Assembly (NCBI GenBank): GCA_963762085.1
Contig: CAVXJD010000006.1
Span: forward strand, 186,001-250,000
Length of the DNA: 64,000 nt
Source of the DNA: DASQGA01 sp963762085
Lineage (GTDB): Bacteria; Actinomycetota; Thermoleophilia; Gaiellales; Gaiellaceae
Reading direction: 5' to 3'
In this document: positions 43,274-51,639 of the stretch, piece by piece
Numbering within the stretch: the stretch's first letter is position 1
Layout: each line of letters begins with the position of its first letter
Position numbers and translations under genes: made by a program
Notes under the pieces: model-generated
Told to the model about the DNA's origin: nothing
Databases searched by the model: none
The model's input: the letters and a program-made list of their open reading frames with translations, nothing else

Positions 43274-43326
43274 GTGGAGAGCTTAGAAGGTCTCCGCAAC
43301 CGAACCGTCCCGACTACGCTTTGCGG

Positions 43327-43941
43327 ATGGACGAGATCGGTCTCTTCCCGCTCGAGCTGGTGCTCCTGCCGGGCGAGCAGCGCCCGCTCCACGTCTTCGA
43401 GCCGCGGTATCGGGAGCTGATCGGTGAGTGCCTGGAGACGGGCGACCAGTTCGGCCTCGTCCTCGCGGACGAGGACGGCCTGCGGGAGATAGGGACGCGC
43501 GCTGCAGTCGTGGAGGTACTGGAACACTTCGACGACGGGCGGCTGAACGTCGTCATCGAGGGCGGAGAGCGCTTCCGCCTGCTCGAGCTGACCGAGGGGC
43601 ACTCCTACGCGACCGCCGAGGTGGACGACCTCGAGGACGAGGGGGACAGCCCCACGGAAGACGAGCGTGCACGCGTGCTGGCCGCCTACGACAAGGTGGT
43701 CGAGGCCGCCCAGGCCGAGCTCGACGAGCTGGACCCCGCGACCGAGAGGCTGGCCTTCGAGATCGGCGCCCGGATCGAGCTCGGCAACGAGATCAAGCAG
43801 GACCTCCTCGAGCTGCGCTCCGAGCGGGAGCGCGTCGTCCGGCTCGAGCCCATTCTCACGAGGGCTGCCGAAGCCGTTCTCCGCGAGCGGACCGTGCGCG
43901 AGCGGGCCTCAGGGAACGGCCGGGTCGAGCCGGTCCCGTAG
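43327..43941 (+). CDS. Lon N-terminal (substrate-binding) domain protein
   Basis: A 204-residue stand-alone LON/ATP-dependent protease N-terminal domain: 'IGLFPLELVLLPGEQRPLHV', 'FEPRYRELIGECLETGDQFG' and 'EGGERFRLLELTEGHSY', with a C-terminal helical part. No ATPase or protease domain is present. Stand-alone LON-domain proteins are common in actinobacteria; the role is unclear. The ATG at 43327 gives the standard start. Confidence 0.9.
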   Translation: MDEIGLFPLELVLLPGEQRPLHVFEPRYRELIGECLETGDQFGLVLADEDGLREIGTRAAVVEVLEHFDDGRLNVVIEGGERFRLLELTEGHSYATAEVDDLEDEGDSPTEDERARVLAAYDKVVEAAQAELDELDPATERLAFEIGARIELGNEIKQDLLELRSERERVVRLEPILTRAAEAVLRERTVRERASGNGRVEPVP

Positions 43942-43984
43942 CCCCTGCGGGACCTCCGAGGCAGACGCTAGCGTACGAGTCCGC

Positions 43985-44083
43985 GTGAACGTCCAGAACC
44001 CGCTCATCGTCGCTTTCGGCGCCTTCGTGGTCTTCCTGCTGGCGCTCGCGTTCGCCCTGGTCGCATACGTGGTCCTGGTCTAG
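43985..44083 (+). CDS. possible 32-residue single-span membrane peptide
   Basis: A GTG frame after the Lon-N-domain gene encodes a short polar start ('VNVQNP') and one continuous hydrophobic helix ('FGAFVVFLLALAFALVAYVV') ending in TAG. Codon choice matches its neighbours. No strong ribosome site is visible. It may be a small membrane protein or chance. Confidence 0.45.
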   Translation: MNVQNPLIVAFGAFVVFLLALAFALVAYVVLV

Positions 44084-44101
44084 ACAGTACGGCGGCGAAC
44101 G

Positions 44102-44470
44102 TCAGGCCGAGCGGCGGATGCCGTGGACCGGCCGGCCCGCCGCTTCCCACGCGTAGTACGACGCGCTCGGGCCGAAGTCGCGCTCGTACGGGACGATCCT
44201 CGGGTTTCTGCCCACCTCGACGGCCCGCTGGGCGTGACGTAAGAGGTTCGGGTCGTCGCTCTCCTGCCAGACGAGGATGAGGTGCGCCGCAGTCATGAAG
44301 TTCGCGACGAAGGTGCAGCCTGCAGCCGGACAGGGGAACGGATCGGTTCGCACGCAGAACCAGCCGTCGTAGTCGCCACCGCCTTCGTCAGTCCAGAGTT
44401 CCTCATCCTGAAGGAGCTCCTGCTCCTCGAAGGTCAGTGTTCCCCGGCCGGTCTCCGGCAGCTCAGTCAC
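44102..44470 (-). CDS. small zinc-finger-like hypothetical protein
   Basis: A 122-residue protein whose GTG start overlaps the stop of the upstream GNAT gene and follows GGAGG at close spacing. An acidic N-terminal part ('TFEEQELLQDEELW') precedes 'WFCVRTDPFPCPAAGCTFVA', then 'AAHLILVW', which places Cys and His in a C2H2-like order. Function unknown; it may bind zinc. Confidence 0.65.
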   Translation of the reverse strand: MTELPETGRGTLTFEEQELLQDEELWTDEGGGDYDGWFCVRTDPFPCPAAGCTFVANFMTAAHLILVWQESDDPNLLRHAQRAVEVGRNPRIVPYERDFGPSASYYAWEAAGRPVHGIRRSA

Positions 44471-44979
44471 CCGTCCCTCCGGATCTGCTTGGCCATCAGG
44501 ATTGCGTCGACCAGGTCGCTCCCGCGGCGGTAGTGGCCGCGACGGAAGCCCTCCTGCTCGTAGCCCAGCTCGAGGTAGAGAGCCTTGGCCGCATCGTTGT
44601 GCGGGAAGACATGCAACTCGATCTTCGTGACACCCGCCGTCAGAGCCCATTCTTCGGCGGCCTCCATCAAGGCGCGGCCGATTCCGCGGCGACGATGCTC
44701 GAGCGCGACGAGAAGCCCGAGATCGGCAACGTGCCGGCTGGCCGGATGGGTGTCCCGAGCAATCGACAGCCGGCCCACGAGCCCCGTCGAGTTCTCGGCC
44801 ACGAAGACGGCCGCGTGAGCAGAGCGGCGGATCGCCCGAATGTAGCGTCGCTCGTCCGCGGCGCTCCGCCACTCCCCGCCGGTGATGAGCCAACCCTCGG
44901 GCTCGGCGCCGACCTCGCTCGCCAGCTTGACCAGCTCGCCCGCGTCCCCCGGCTCCGCGTGCCGGACCTGAAAGCTCAC
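44467..44979 (-). CDS. GNAT family N-acetyltransferase
   Basis: A 170-residue acetyltransferase with 'VRHAEPGDAGELVKLASEVG', 'VALEHRRRGIGRALMEAAEE' (acetyl-CoA site, R/Q-x-x-G-x-G/A) and 'HNDAAKALYLELGYEQEGFR'. Its GTG overlaps the end of the gamma-glutamyltransferase gene (GTGA) and its stop overlaps the next start. Substrate unknown. Confidence 0.9.
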   Translation of the reverse strand: MSFQVRHAEPGDAGELVKLASEVGAEPEGWLITGGEWRSAADERRYIRAIRRSAHAAVFVAENSTGLVGRLSIARDTHPASRHVADLGLLVALEHRRRGIGRALMEAAEEWALTAGVTKIELHVFPHNDAAKALYLELGYEQEGFRRGHYRRGSDLVDAILMAKQIRRDG

Positions 44980-46551
44980 CCGACGACAACTCCAGCACCG
45001 CCGCGGCGCGGGTCACCCGCAGCTTCCAGGCCCCCGTCGGCGCGATATGCGACCGCTGACGCTCCGCCGAAGTAGAGGTTCCGAGCTCTCCAGCGGATCA
45101 CTTCGTAGCCGCCGGCCTCAAGCTCGTCTGCCACCTCCGGATCGATCCCGCCCTCGAGGTGGAGCTGCCCCTCCTCGAAATGAACGCGAGGCGCCGGCAG
45201 CGCTTCCTCGAGTGGGAGCTCGTGGTCGACCATGTTCCGGATGATTTGCACGATGGCACCCCGAAGGCGAGCGGACCCGGCGCTGCCGAGCACGAGCCGT
45301 GCCCGCCCGTCCTCGAGCAGGACGGACGGCGCCATCATGCTCGTCAGGCGCCTGCCCGGAGAGCCGGCCGTACCGCCGGGATTGAGGTCGACCTCCCCCA
45401 GCATGTTGTTCACGTGGATCCCGGTTCCCGGTACCACGACACCGGAGCCGGACCCGGTCGACGCCGAGAGCGACGCAGCGTTCCCGTCCCCGTCGACGAC
45501 GCTGATGTGGGTCGTAGACGGGAGCCCCACGGGCTCCGTGACCTGACCTCGGAGCCCCGCGCGGACGGCGTCCGCAGCTTGCTGAACCCGTTCGTCCGCG
45601 AGCAGTCGGGCCGCGATTCCCCCGCGGTTCAAGCCGCTGAGGAAACCTGTGCCACGCACCCCGGTCGCCTGGCGCATGACCTCGGCCAGCCTTGCGATCT
45701 CGCCGGCGCTTCCCGGCCGCTTCGCCTCGCCGAGGCGATCGAGCACCCGAAGCGCGAACCCAACCAGCAGACCGCCGGCTGCGGGCGGCGGGTTCGACAC
45801 GAATTCGCCGCCCCGATAGGCGGCCCGCACTGGCCGGCGTCGGACGACCCTGTAGGTCGCCAGATCCTCACAGCGTGAGACTCCCTCCCTGCTCCTGCAC
45901 CGTGCCCGCCAGCCGCTCGGCGAGGTCGCCGCGGTAGAACGTGGTTTCGCCCTCCTCCGCAATCTGCTCGAGCGTCGCCGCGAGCTCTCCGAGGTGAAGC
46001 GTCTCCCCCGCGGCGAGCCCGCAGGCTTCCCCGTAGATGGCACGCGCCGCCGAACCGTGGCGGAGGATCGGATCGAGCACGGCGTGCAGGAATCCCTGCG
46101 CCTCGTTCAGAGGCACGCCGCGTCCCGCGAGCTCGATCGCCGGCTCGAGCAGGACAGGCCAGGGCAGGCGTGCATAGAGGCGGTGGGCCTCCGCGAGCCC
46201 GGCGACGGCACCCGGGACCGCGCAGGACGCGGCACCGACAAGGAACGTCTGGGAGGTCGTCCCGTCGAAGGAGACTGCGACCTCTTCCATGGGCGCTCGA
46301 CTCTCGTCAGGGAGACCTTTCCCGGGCACCCCGACGAAGAAGTCGAGCACCGTGTCGGGCCGGCCCCGACTTGCGTGGGCCCGATGCACGAGCAGGAAGC
46401 CCCCTCCCCCCGGGCCGGTCAGTGGGCTCTCGGCGACCCAGGAGACACAGGCGGCTGCAATGCAGGCATCGACCGCATTCCCACCCTCGGCGAGGATGTG
46501 CGCGCCGGCCTCGGCGGTCAGGGGATGCCCGGCCGCAATTGCGCCCTTCAT
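44976..46551 (-). pseudogene. ggt: gamma-glutamyltransferase family protein, frameshifted
   Basis: The N-terminal large-subunit part ('AAGHPLTAEAGAHILAEGGN', 'LTGPGGGGFLLVH', 'FYRGDLAERLAGTVQEQGG') runs in one frame to a stop at 45868. 'EDLATYRVVRRRPVRAAYRG' and the whole small subunit continue in another, including the nucleophile Thr in 'STTHISVVDGDGNAASL' and 'MAPSVLLEDGRARLVLGSAG'. Removing one T from ACGCTGTGAGGAT would give 'LTREDLATYR', as in relatives. No clear Sec signal peptide is present, so the enzyme would be cytoplasmic or a GGT-like hydrolase. It may well be intact in the organism. Confidence 0.85.
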
Positions 46552-46563
46552 CGGAAAAGCGTA

Positions 46564-46638
46564 GATGGTTGATCGACGATTACCACACCCACGGATGGCG
46601 GCCCGCCCCGCGGGCATGCCAATTACCGACCAACCATC
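46564..46638. repeat. spaced inverted repeat between ftsZ and the ggt start
   Basis: GATGGTTG at 46564-46571 and CAACCATC at 46631-46638 are perfect inverted copies about 60 bases apart, with a small GC hairpin (GCCCG/CGGGC) between them. They could fold at the end of the ftsZ transcript or mark an operator before ggt. Weak evidence. Confidence 0.25.
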
Positions 46639-46656
46639 CGCTTCGTGCGGGGCCGA

Positions 46657-48009
46657 TTACAGGTCGCGCAGGAAGCTCGGCGGCTCGAGAGGCTCTTCGC
46701 CTCGGCCTGGCTCCATGGTCGCCCGAGGCATGGGCCGTTTGCTCATCTTCCCGATCCCGGTGGCGACGACCGTGACCCAGACCTGGCCGGTGAGTCTCGG
46801 GTCGATGGTCGCACCGAAGATGATGTTCGTGTCCTCGGTAGCGGCGCCCCGGATCTCCTCCGCAGCCGCGTTGACCTCCTGAAGGGTCAGATCTTCCCCG
46901 CCGGCGATCGACAGAAGGATGCCTTTCGCCCCGACGATCTCGGTGTCGATCAGCGGCGACTGCAACGCCCGGGTCGCGGCCTCGGTGCCACGGTTCTCGC
47001 CTGTTGCGAAGCCGATCCCCATGAGGGCCGACCCTGCGTCGCTCATGATCGTTCGAACGTCGGCGAAGTCGAGGTTGATGAGCCCCGGCGTCGTGATCAG
47101 GTCGCAGATTCCCTGGACGCCCTGCCTCAGGACGTCGTCGGCGATCCGGAATGCATCGAGCATCGAGGTCGAGCGGTCGAGCACCTCGAGCAGGCGGTCG
47201 TTCGGGATCACGATGACGGTGTCGCAGACGCGCCGGAGCTCGTCCACTCCCGCGTCTGCCTGGCCGCGGCGGCGCGTCCCCTCGAAACGGAACGGCATGG
47301 TGACGATCCCGACCGTGAGCGCGCCAAGCTCGCGAGAGATGCGCGCCACCACCGGAGCCGCGCCCGAGCCGGTGCCACCGCCCTCGCCTGCAGTCACGAA
47401 GACCATGTCGGAGCCACGAAGGACGTGCTTGATCTGGTCGTAGGCGTCCTCGGCCGACTTCCGGCCGACTTCTGGATCGGCGCCCGAGCCGAGACCCTGA
47501 GTCAGGTCCCGCCCGATGTGGAGCTTGACGGGCGCGTCCGAGCTCCGAAGCTGCTGGATGTCCGTGTTCACGCCCACGAATTCGACCTGGGAGATGCCGG
47601 CCTCGATCATGCGATTGACGGCGTTCAGCCCACCGCCTCCGACACCCACCACGCGAATGACAGCCAGGTATGCGGACGAGTCGGGGCGCGGCGCCCTATG
47701 GAGGCGTTGCGGATCGGCCATCCGGGTCACGGGCGGCTCGAGCCAATTGTGCTCCCTCTCCTCCCGCGGGGCCTGCTCCGGTTCGGACACAGGCGCGGCC
47801 TGTGCCGCCCCACCTCGCGGGGCCTGGGCCGGAGGCTCGACCGGGTCGGGAGCCGCGGCCTCGGGTCCGGCGTGCTCGGCAGTCGGAAAATCCTCGCCAG
47901 CTGGTTCGCGGGCGGGCTCCTCGCGGCCAGACTGTCGCTGGGCTGCTTCCGTTGCCTTGAAGAGCTCCGCGAGAGGGCCTTCACGCATGCTAACTCGGCG
48001 TCGAGCCAT
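46657..48009 (-). CDS. ftsZ: cell division GTPase FtsZ with long N-terminal extension
   Basis: FtsZ polymerises into the division ring. The tubulin-like core shows 'VVGVGGGGLNAVNRMIEAG', 'GVNTDIQQL', the signature 'TAGEGGGTGSGAAPVVARI', 'VIPNDRLLEVLD' and the T7 loop 'NLDFADVRTIM'; it ends in 'PPSFLRDL', like the usual C-terminal binding peptide. Before the core lie about 110 residues rich in Pro, Ala and Glu, far longer than normal. The ATG at 48009 follows AGGAGG with 6-base spacing, which supports the extension (a second ATG at 47988 trims only 7 residues). It overlaps parA, not a dcw cluster. Confidence 0.93.
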   Translation of the reverse strand: MARRRVSMREGPLAELFKATEAAQRQSGREEPAREPAGEDFPTAEHAGPEAAAPDPVEPPAQAPRGGAAQAAPVSEPEQAPREEREHNWLEPPVTRMADPQRLHRAPRPDSSAYLAVIRVVGVGGGGLNAVNRMIEAGISQVEFVGVNTDIQQLRSSDAPVKLHIGRDLTQGLGSGADPEVGRKSAEDAYDQIKHVLRGSDMVFVTAGEGGGTGSGAAPVVARISRELGALTVGIVTMPFRFEGTRRRGQADAGVDELRRVCDTVIVIPNDRLLEVLDRSTSMLDAFRIADDVLRQGVQGICDLITTPGLINLDFADVRTIMSDAGSALMGIGFATGENRGTEAATRALQSPLIDTEIVGAKGILLSIAGGEDLTLQEVNAAAEEIRGAATEDTNIIFGATIDPRLTGQVWVTVVATGIGKMSKRPMPRATMEPGRGEEPLEPPSFLRDL

Positions 48010-48814
48010 TGAGCACCTCCTGGGCGAGGTCGCGGTACGCCTTCGCGGCCGGGCCGGACGGGTCGTACTTGAGCACCGAGCTGCCTTGGACGGGCGCCTC
48101 GGCATAGCGGATGGTTTTCTTGATCTTCGTGTCGAAGACGAGGTTGCCGAAGTTTTCCTTCAGCATCTCGACCGCCTCCTTCGCGTGGAGTGTCCTCCCA
48201 TCAAACATGGTCGGGAGGATGCCCCTGATCTCCACGGATGGATTCAGGTTCTCGCGAATCATCTGAAGCGTCCCCTCCAGCTGAACGAGGCCGCGGAGAG
48301 ACAGGTACTCGCACTGCACCGGAACGATCACGTGATCGGACGCCGTCAGCGCGTTGATGGTCAGGAGCCCGAGCGACGGCGGGGTGTCGATCAAGATGTA
48401 GTCGTACTCGTTCCGGACCGGCAGCAGCGCCTTCTGGAGCGCGCGCTCCCGCCCGATCATGCTCGAGAGCGCGAGCTCCGCACCTGCGAGGTCGATCGAC
48501 GAGACGGCGATGTCGACCTCCGCCTGATGGATGACGTCTTTGATCGGCAGCGAGTGCACGAGAACGTCGAACATGGAGCGGTCGACGGTGTCCGGATCCA
48601 TCCCCTGGCTCATCGTGAGGTTCCCCTGGGGATCGAGGTCGACAGCGAGAACCCGGTGACCGAGCTCCTGAAAGGCAACGCCGAGGTTGAGGGTGGTCGT
48701 GGTCTTGGCCACGCCGCCCTTCTGGTTCGCAAACGAGATGACCTGTCCCAGCGTCACTCCTTGAGAGGCGGGCGCTTGCTTGCGCGAGCGCGAGAGGGTG
48801 TTCAGTAGGCTCAT
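47990..48814 (-). CDS. parA: ParA/Soj-family ATPase
   Basis: A 274-residue deviant-Walker ATPase: 'ISFANQKGGVAKTTTTLNLG' contains the two-Lys P-loop; 'VLAVDLDPQGNLTMSQG' and 'YDYILIDTPPSLGLLTINAL' follow. These proteins position chromosomes or protein arrays. The start has AAGGAAGG upstream. Its last 20 bases overlap ftsZ, and no ParB gene is adjacent, so it may guide division or another cargo rather than chromosome partition. Confidence 0.92.
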   Translation of the reverse strand: MSLLNTLSRSRKQAPASQGVTLGQVISFANQKGGVAKTTTTLNLGVAFQELGHRVLAVDLDPQGNLTMSQGMDPDTVDRSMFDVLVHSLPIKDVIHQAEVDIAVSSIDLAGAELALSSMIGRERALQKALLPVRNEYDYILIDTPPSLGLLTINALTASDHVIVPVQCEYLSLRGLVQLEGTLQMIRENLNPSVEIRGILPTMFDGRTLHAKEAVEMLKENFGNLVFDTKIKKTIRYAEAPVQGSSVLKYDPSGPAAKAYRDLAQEVLNGSTPS

Positions 48815-48885
48815 CCGGAGCCTTCCTTTCGGGTCAGGCTAGCACAATCCTTCCGCGCCAAATGAGCCGGATTCCCGCATGAAGT

Positions 48886-48919
48886 CAGGCGAGGGAACCG
48901 ATTCAGGCTCCCTCGCCTG
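48886..48919 (-). terminator. terminator after the agmatinase-family gene
   Basis: CAGGCGAGGGA / TCCCTCGCCTG is a perfect 11-bp stem with a 12-base loop, 15 bases beyond the stop at 48934. It isolates the parA-ftsZ transcript from the upstream gene. Confidence 0.7.
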
Positions 48920-48933
48920 TCGTGCTGCCAGCG

Positions 48934-49872
48934 CTAACGCCGCAGCGCGAGCAGCGAGAGCATCTCGAAGCACGCGTTCGCCGCCACGAACGCCGTCTGC
49001 CCCGCCGGGTCGAAAGGCGGCGAGACCTCCACGCAGTCGAAGCCCCGAAAGTCGAGTCCTGCAAGCGAGCGCACGTAGGTCAAGGCTTCCCGGCTCGACG
49101 GCCCTCCCACCTCCGGGGTCCCGGTGCCGGGGGCGTACGCGGGGTCGACAAAGTCGATGTCGAACGACAGGAAGCACGGGGCCTCTCCGACGCGATTCCG
49201 AACACGCTGCGAGAACCCCGCCGGTCCGATGGCCGCCAGCTCTTCATATGTGAGCGCGTCGATGCCGAGCTCGGCCGGGTACCCGGCCTCCTCGGCCGAG
49301 CCGAGCGAGCCGCGCAGGCCGGCTTGAACCGACCGGTCCGGATCGACGAGCCCCTCCTCGACTGCGCGCCGAACGACGCTCCCATGGAAGAGCTTTTGCC
49401 CGAAGTACTCGTCCCAGAGGTCGTGGTGCGAGTCGAGCTGGATGAGCGCCAGCGGGCCGTGTTTCCGCGCCATGGCCCTCAGCTCCGCCAGGAGGACGGT
49501 GTGGTCCCCGCCCAGGCACAGGGTCGTCACCCCCGCGTCGATCACCTCGGCGAGCGCGCGCTCCGACCGCTCGAGGGAATCTGCTGTCGAGCCCGGCACC
49601 GTCGGAACGTCCCCGTAGTCGACGAGCGAGAGCCGGTCGACCACGTCGACTCCGAGCAACGGGTTGAAGTTGCGGAGCATGACCGAGGCCGACCGGATTC
49701 CCTCCGGACCGAACCGCGCCCCCGACCGGTAGACGACCGCGCCGTCGGTCGGTATGCCCACGATCGCGACGTCCACTCCGTCGAGATCGCGGACATGCGG
49801 CAAGCGCATGAAGGTGCGAGGGCCCGAGAACCGCGGCGTCTCGAAGGCGTCCGGCGGTCCGTACCTCGGCAT
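48934..49872 (-). CDS. speB: agmatinase/arginase (ureohydrolase) family protein
   Basis: A 312-residue two-manganese hydrolase. The metal ligands are visible in 'CLGGDHTVLL', 'LIQLDSHHDLWDEY' and 'FDIDFVDPAYAPGTGTPEVGG'. The N-terminal 'FMRLPHVRDLDGVDVAIVGI' and 'SGARFGPEGIRSAS' match agmatinases and guanidino-acid hydrolases rather than arginases. The exact guanidino substrate is uncertain. A 74-residue gene lies 11 bases upstream. Confidence 0.9.
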   Translation of the reverse strand: MPRYGPPDAFETPRFSGPRTFMRLPHVRDLDGVDVAIVGIPTDGAVVYRSGARFGPEGIRSASVMLRNFNPLLGVDVVDRLSLVDYGDVPTVPGSTADSLERSERALAEVIDAGVTTLCLGGDHTVLLAELRAMARKHGPLALIQLDSHHDLWDEYFGQKLFHGSVVRRAVEEGLVDPDRSVQAGLRGSLGSAEEAGYPAELGIDALTYEELAAIGPAGFSQRVRNRVGEAPCFLSFDIDFVDPAYAPGTGTPEVGGPSSREALTYVRSLAGLDFRGFDCVEVSPPFDPAGQTAFVAANACFEMLSLLALRR

Positions 49873-49883
49873 GCGGGCCGATT

Positions 49884-50108
49884 CTATGCCACGGTCGCCT
49901 CCGTCCCTCGACGCTCGCCGAGCGCTGCGCGGCAGCGGTCGAGAGCGCGCTCGGCGCCCTCCGCCCCTGCGCCCTCGGCCCGGATCCACGACTCCGCGTC
50001 GGAGAGGAGCCCGCGAACCTCCCCGAGCAGCACGGGCGGGGCCGCGCCTGCTGCTCGCAGGGCATCGATCCGATCGAGGCGTTCAAGCACGCGTGCGGCT
50101 TCATCCAT
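49884..50108 (-). CDS. small hypothetical helical protein
   Basis: A 74-residue, wholly helical protein ('MDEAARVLERLDRIDALRAA', 'GEVRGLLSDAESWIRAE', 'RALDRCRAALGER'). It sits 11 bases upstream of the agmatinase-family gene and is probably co-transcribed. No family recognised. Confidence 0.6.
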   Translation of the reverse strand: MDEAARVLERLDRIDALRAAGAAPPVLLGEVRGLLSDAESWIRAEGAGAEGAERALDRCRAALGERRGTEATVA

Positions 50109-50194
50109 ACACCGAAGGTAGTTCTGAAAATCGCGCGAGTGGCGCGCGGGGTGAGCCGGATGTGGCGCGACTCTGGAACGGAACGTGCGTGTGG

Positions 50195-50371
50195 CTACGC
50201 GTCCAGTCTGCGGCAGTCACGCCAGTAGGCGAAGGCCACGAGCGCGATCCCGACCACGGCGACCGCGAGCGTAATCCAGCTCGGCTGGAGAATCGGCAAG
50301 AGAATCCCGAATGCGCCCGCAAGCAGAAGGAGCCGACAGCGGCGGAGCCGGAGCAGCTCATCCCGGTTCAT
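50195..50371 (-). CDS. small two-helix membrane protein
   Basis: A 58-residue protein with a basic N-terminus ('MNRDELLRLRRCR') and two hydrophobic helices joined by a Pro turn ('GILLPILQPSWITLAVAVVG'). The ATG overlaps the stop of the 420-residue gene (ATGA), so it is the last gene of the lhr operon. Function unknown. Confidence 0.65.
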   Translation of the reverse strand: MNRDELLRLRRCRLLLLAGAFGILLPILQPSWITLAVAVVGIALVAFAYWRDCRRLDA

Positions 50372-51630
50372 CCCGTTGCGACCACCCTTGCCGCAGTTGT
50401 CTGCGGCCGTGGCCGCACGCCGAGCAGCGCCTCGTCGAGGGCCGCCACAAGGGCGGGCCGGGAGTCGTGCAGGATCGTCTCGACGAGCGCCCGGCGCACA
50501 GCTTCCTCGGCGCGCGCACCTGGACCGTCGCCGTCGACGAGCCCGCGCAGGCCGGCGAGGAGCTCGCCCCGCTCGCGGGCGTTTTCCCCGAGCAGCACGG
50601 CGGCTCGCATTGCTGCGGCCCACGGGCCCTCGTCGCAGCCGAGGAGCGCCGTCAGCGCCTCGCGAAGCTCGTCCGCCCGGACTGGCCCTTGCTGGAAGAG
50701 AGCAAGCTCCCATCGATCCAGCGCCTCGAGGATCTCCGAGTCGCTCGGCACCGCCGCGAGCCGCTCCTGCAGGCTGACCACGAGCCGTGCCCGGAAGGGA
50801 TCGAGCCGGGTCGCCTCGCCCGGCGGCGTCTGGGCCGCGAGGGCGGGAACCGGGCGCACACCATACGGACGCCAGTCCAGGCGCTCGAAGATCACCGGAC
50901 CAGCGGAGATTGCCCCCGGCGTTGCGAGCCGAAGCGCAGTGACCGCCCGGGAGATCTCAAGTGGTGCGTCCGGCACGCGGCAGGCCGTATTTTCCAGGTT
51001 GGCCTCGAGCTCGAGCACGAGCGTGCGGTCGACCTCACGCCCGAAGTCCCGAGGCAGCAAGCGATTGGCCTCCGGCCACGTCGAGGCGAGCTCGCCGGCT
51101 GCGGCCGGTCGCACCGTCATCCCGCGACCAAGCTCGATCGCGCCCCCCGCCGTCAGTCCGACGAGCGGGGCCAGAGCGCCGTAGAGCCTGCGTTCGCCGA
51201 AGAGCGAGGCCTCAAGCTTCGCGTAGGCGTGCTCAAAAGCGGAGTCCTCCCAGTTGAACCCGCCACAAGCTTCCGCAGTCGTGACCAGCAGCGGGACGAG
51301 GATGGTGCGCGTGAGCGCCTCGTCCTCGCCGACCCGATCGCCGGCATGGGCTTGCGCGAAGATCCCAGCGGCCGGCTCGTCCTTCAGGGCGGTGAGCGCA
51401 TCACGAGCGTCATCACGGCGTGCCAGCCGCTCGGCACGCGACTCCACGAACGCACCGACGAGCGGCCGGTACTCGTACAGCGTCGGCCGGTTCGGTGTCG
51501 CGTGCTCCTCGAGTGCGACCGGAACATCGGCTCCCTGCTCGAGCTCGAGCCCCAGCTCGAAGAACGCGCCGAGGCAGAATCCGCGAAGCGTGTGCAGCAG
51601 GGCAGGGGAGCGGGGAACGGACGTGGCCAC
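50368..51630 (-). CDS. hypothetical protein of unknown family, lhr-nei operon
   Basis: A 420-residue soluble protein starting with GTG 9 bases after nei. The N-terminal two thirds are alpha/beta ('LHTLRGFCLGAFFELGLELE', 'RTILVPLLVTTAEACGGFNW'). The C-terminal third is helical ('LDRWELALFQQGPVRADELR', 'AAMRAAVLLGENARERGELL'), faintly like HEPN-type helical domains, but without the catalytic R-x4-6-H. I cannot name a family. Operon membership with a helicase and a DNA glycosylase suggests a nucleic-acid role; that is inference only. Confidence 0.7.
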   Translation of the reverse strand: MATSVPRSPALLHTLRGFCLGAFFELGLELEQGADVPVALEEHATPNRPTLYEYRPLVGAFVESRAERLARRDDARDALTALKDEPAAGIFAQAHAGDRVGEDEALTRTILVPLLVTTAEACGGFNWEDSAFEHAYAKLEASLFGERRLYGALAPLVGLTAGGAIELGRGMTVRPAAAGELASTWPEANRLLPRDFGREVDRTLVLELEANLENTACRVPDAPLEISRAVTALRLATPGAISAGPVIFERLDWRPYGVRPVPALAAQTPPGEATRLDPFRARLVVSLQERLAAVPSDSEILEALDRWELALFQQGPVRADELREALTALLGCDEGPWAAAMRAAVLLGENARERGELLAGLRGLVDGDGPGARAEEAVRRALVETILHDSRPALVAALDEALLGVRPRPQTTAARVVATG

Positions 51631-51639
51631 CGCCCGGAG

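Noticed and set aside
46645..48808. Long + strand frames opposite ftsZ and parA
   Set aside because: They mirror two conserved genes and show no family motif.
50368..51630. HEPN ribonuclease toxin
   Set aside because: The C-terminal helices look vaguely similar, but the R-x4-6-H motif is missing and no antitoxin gene is adjacent.
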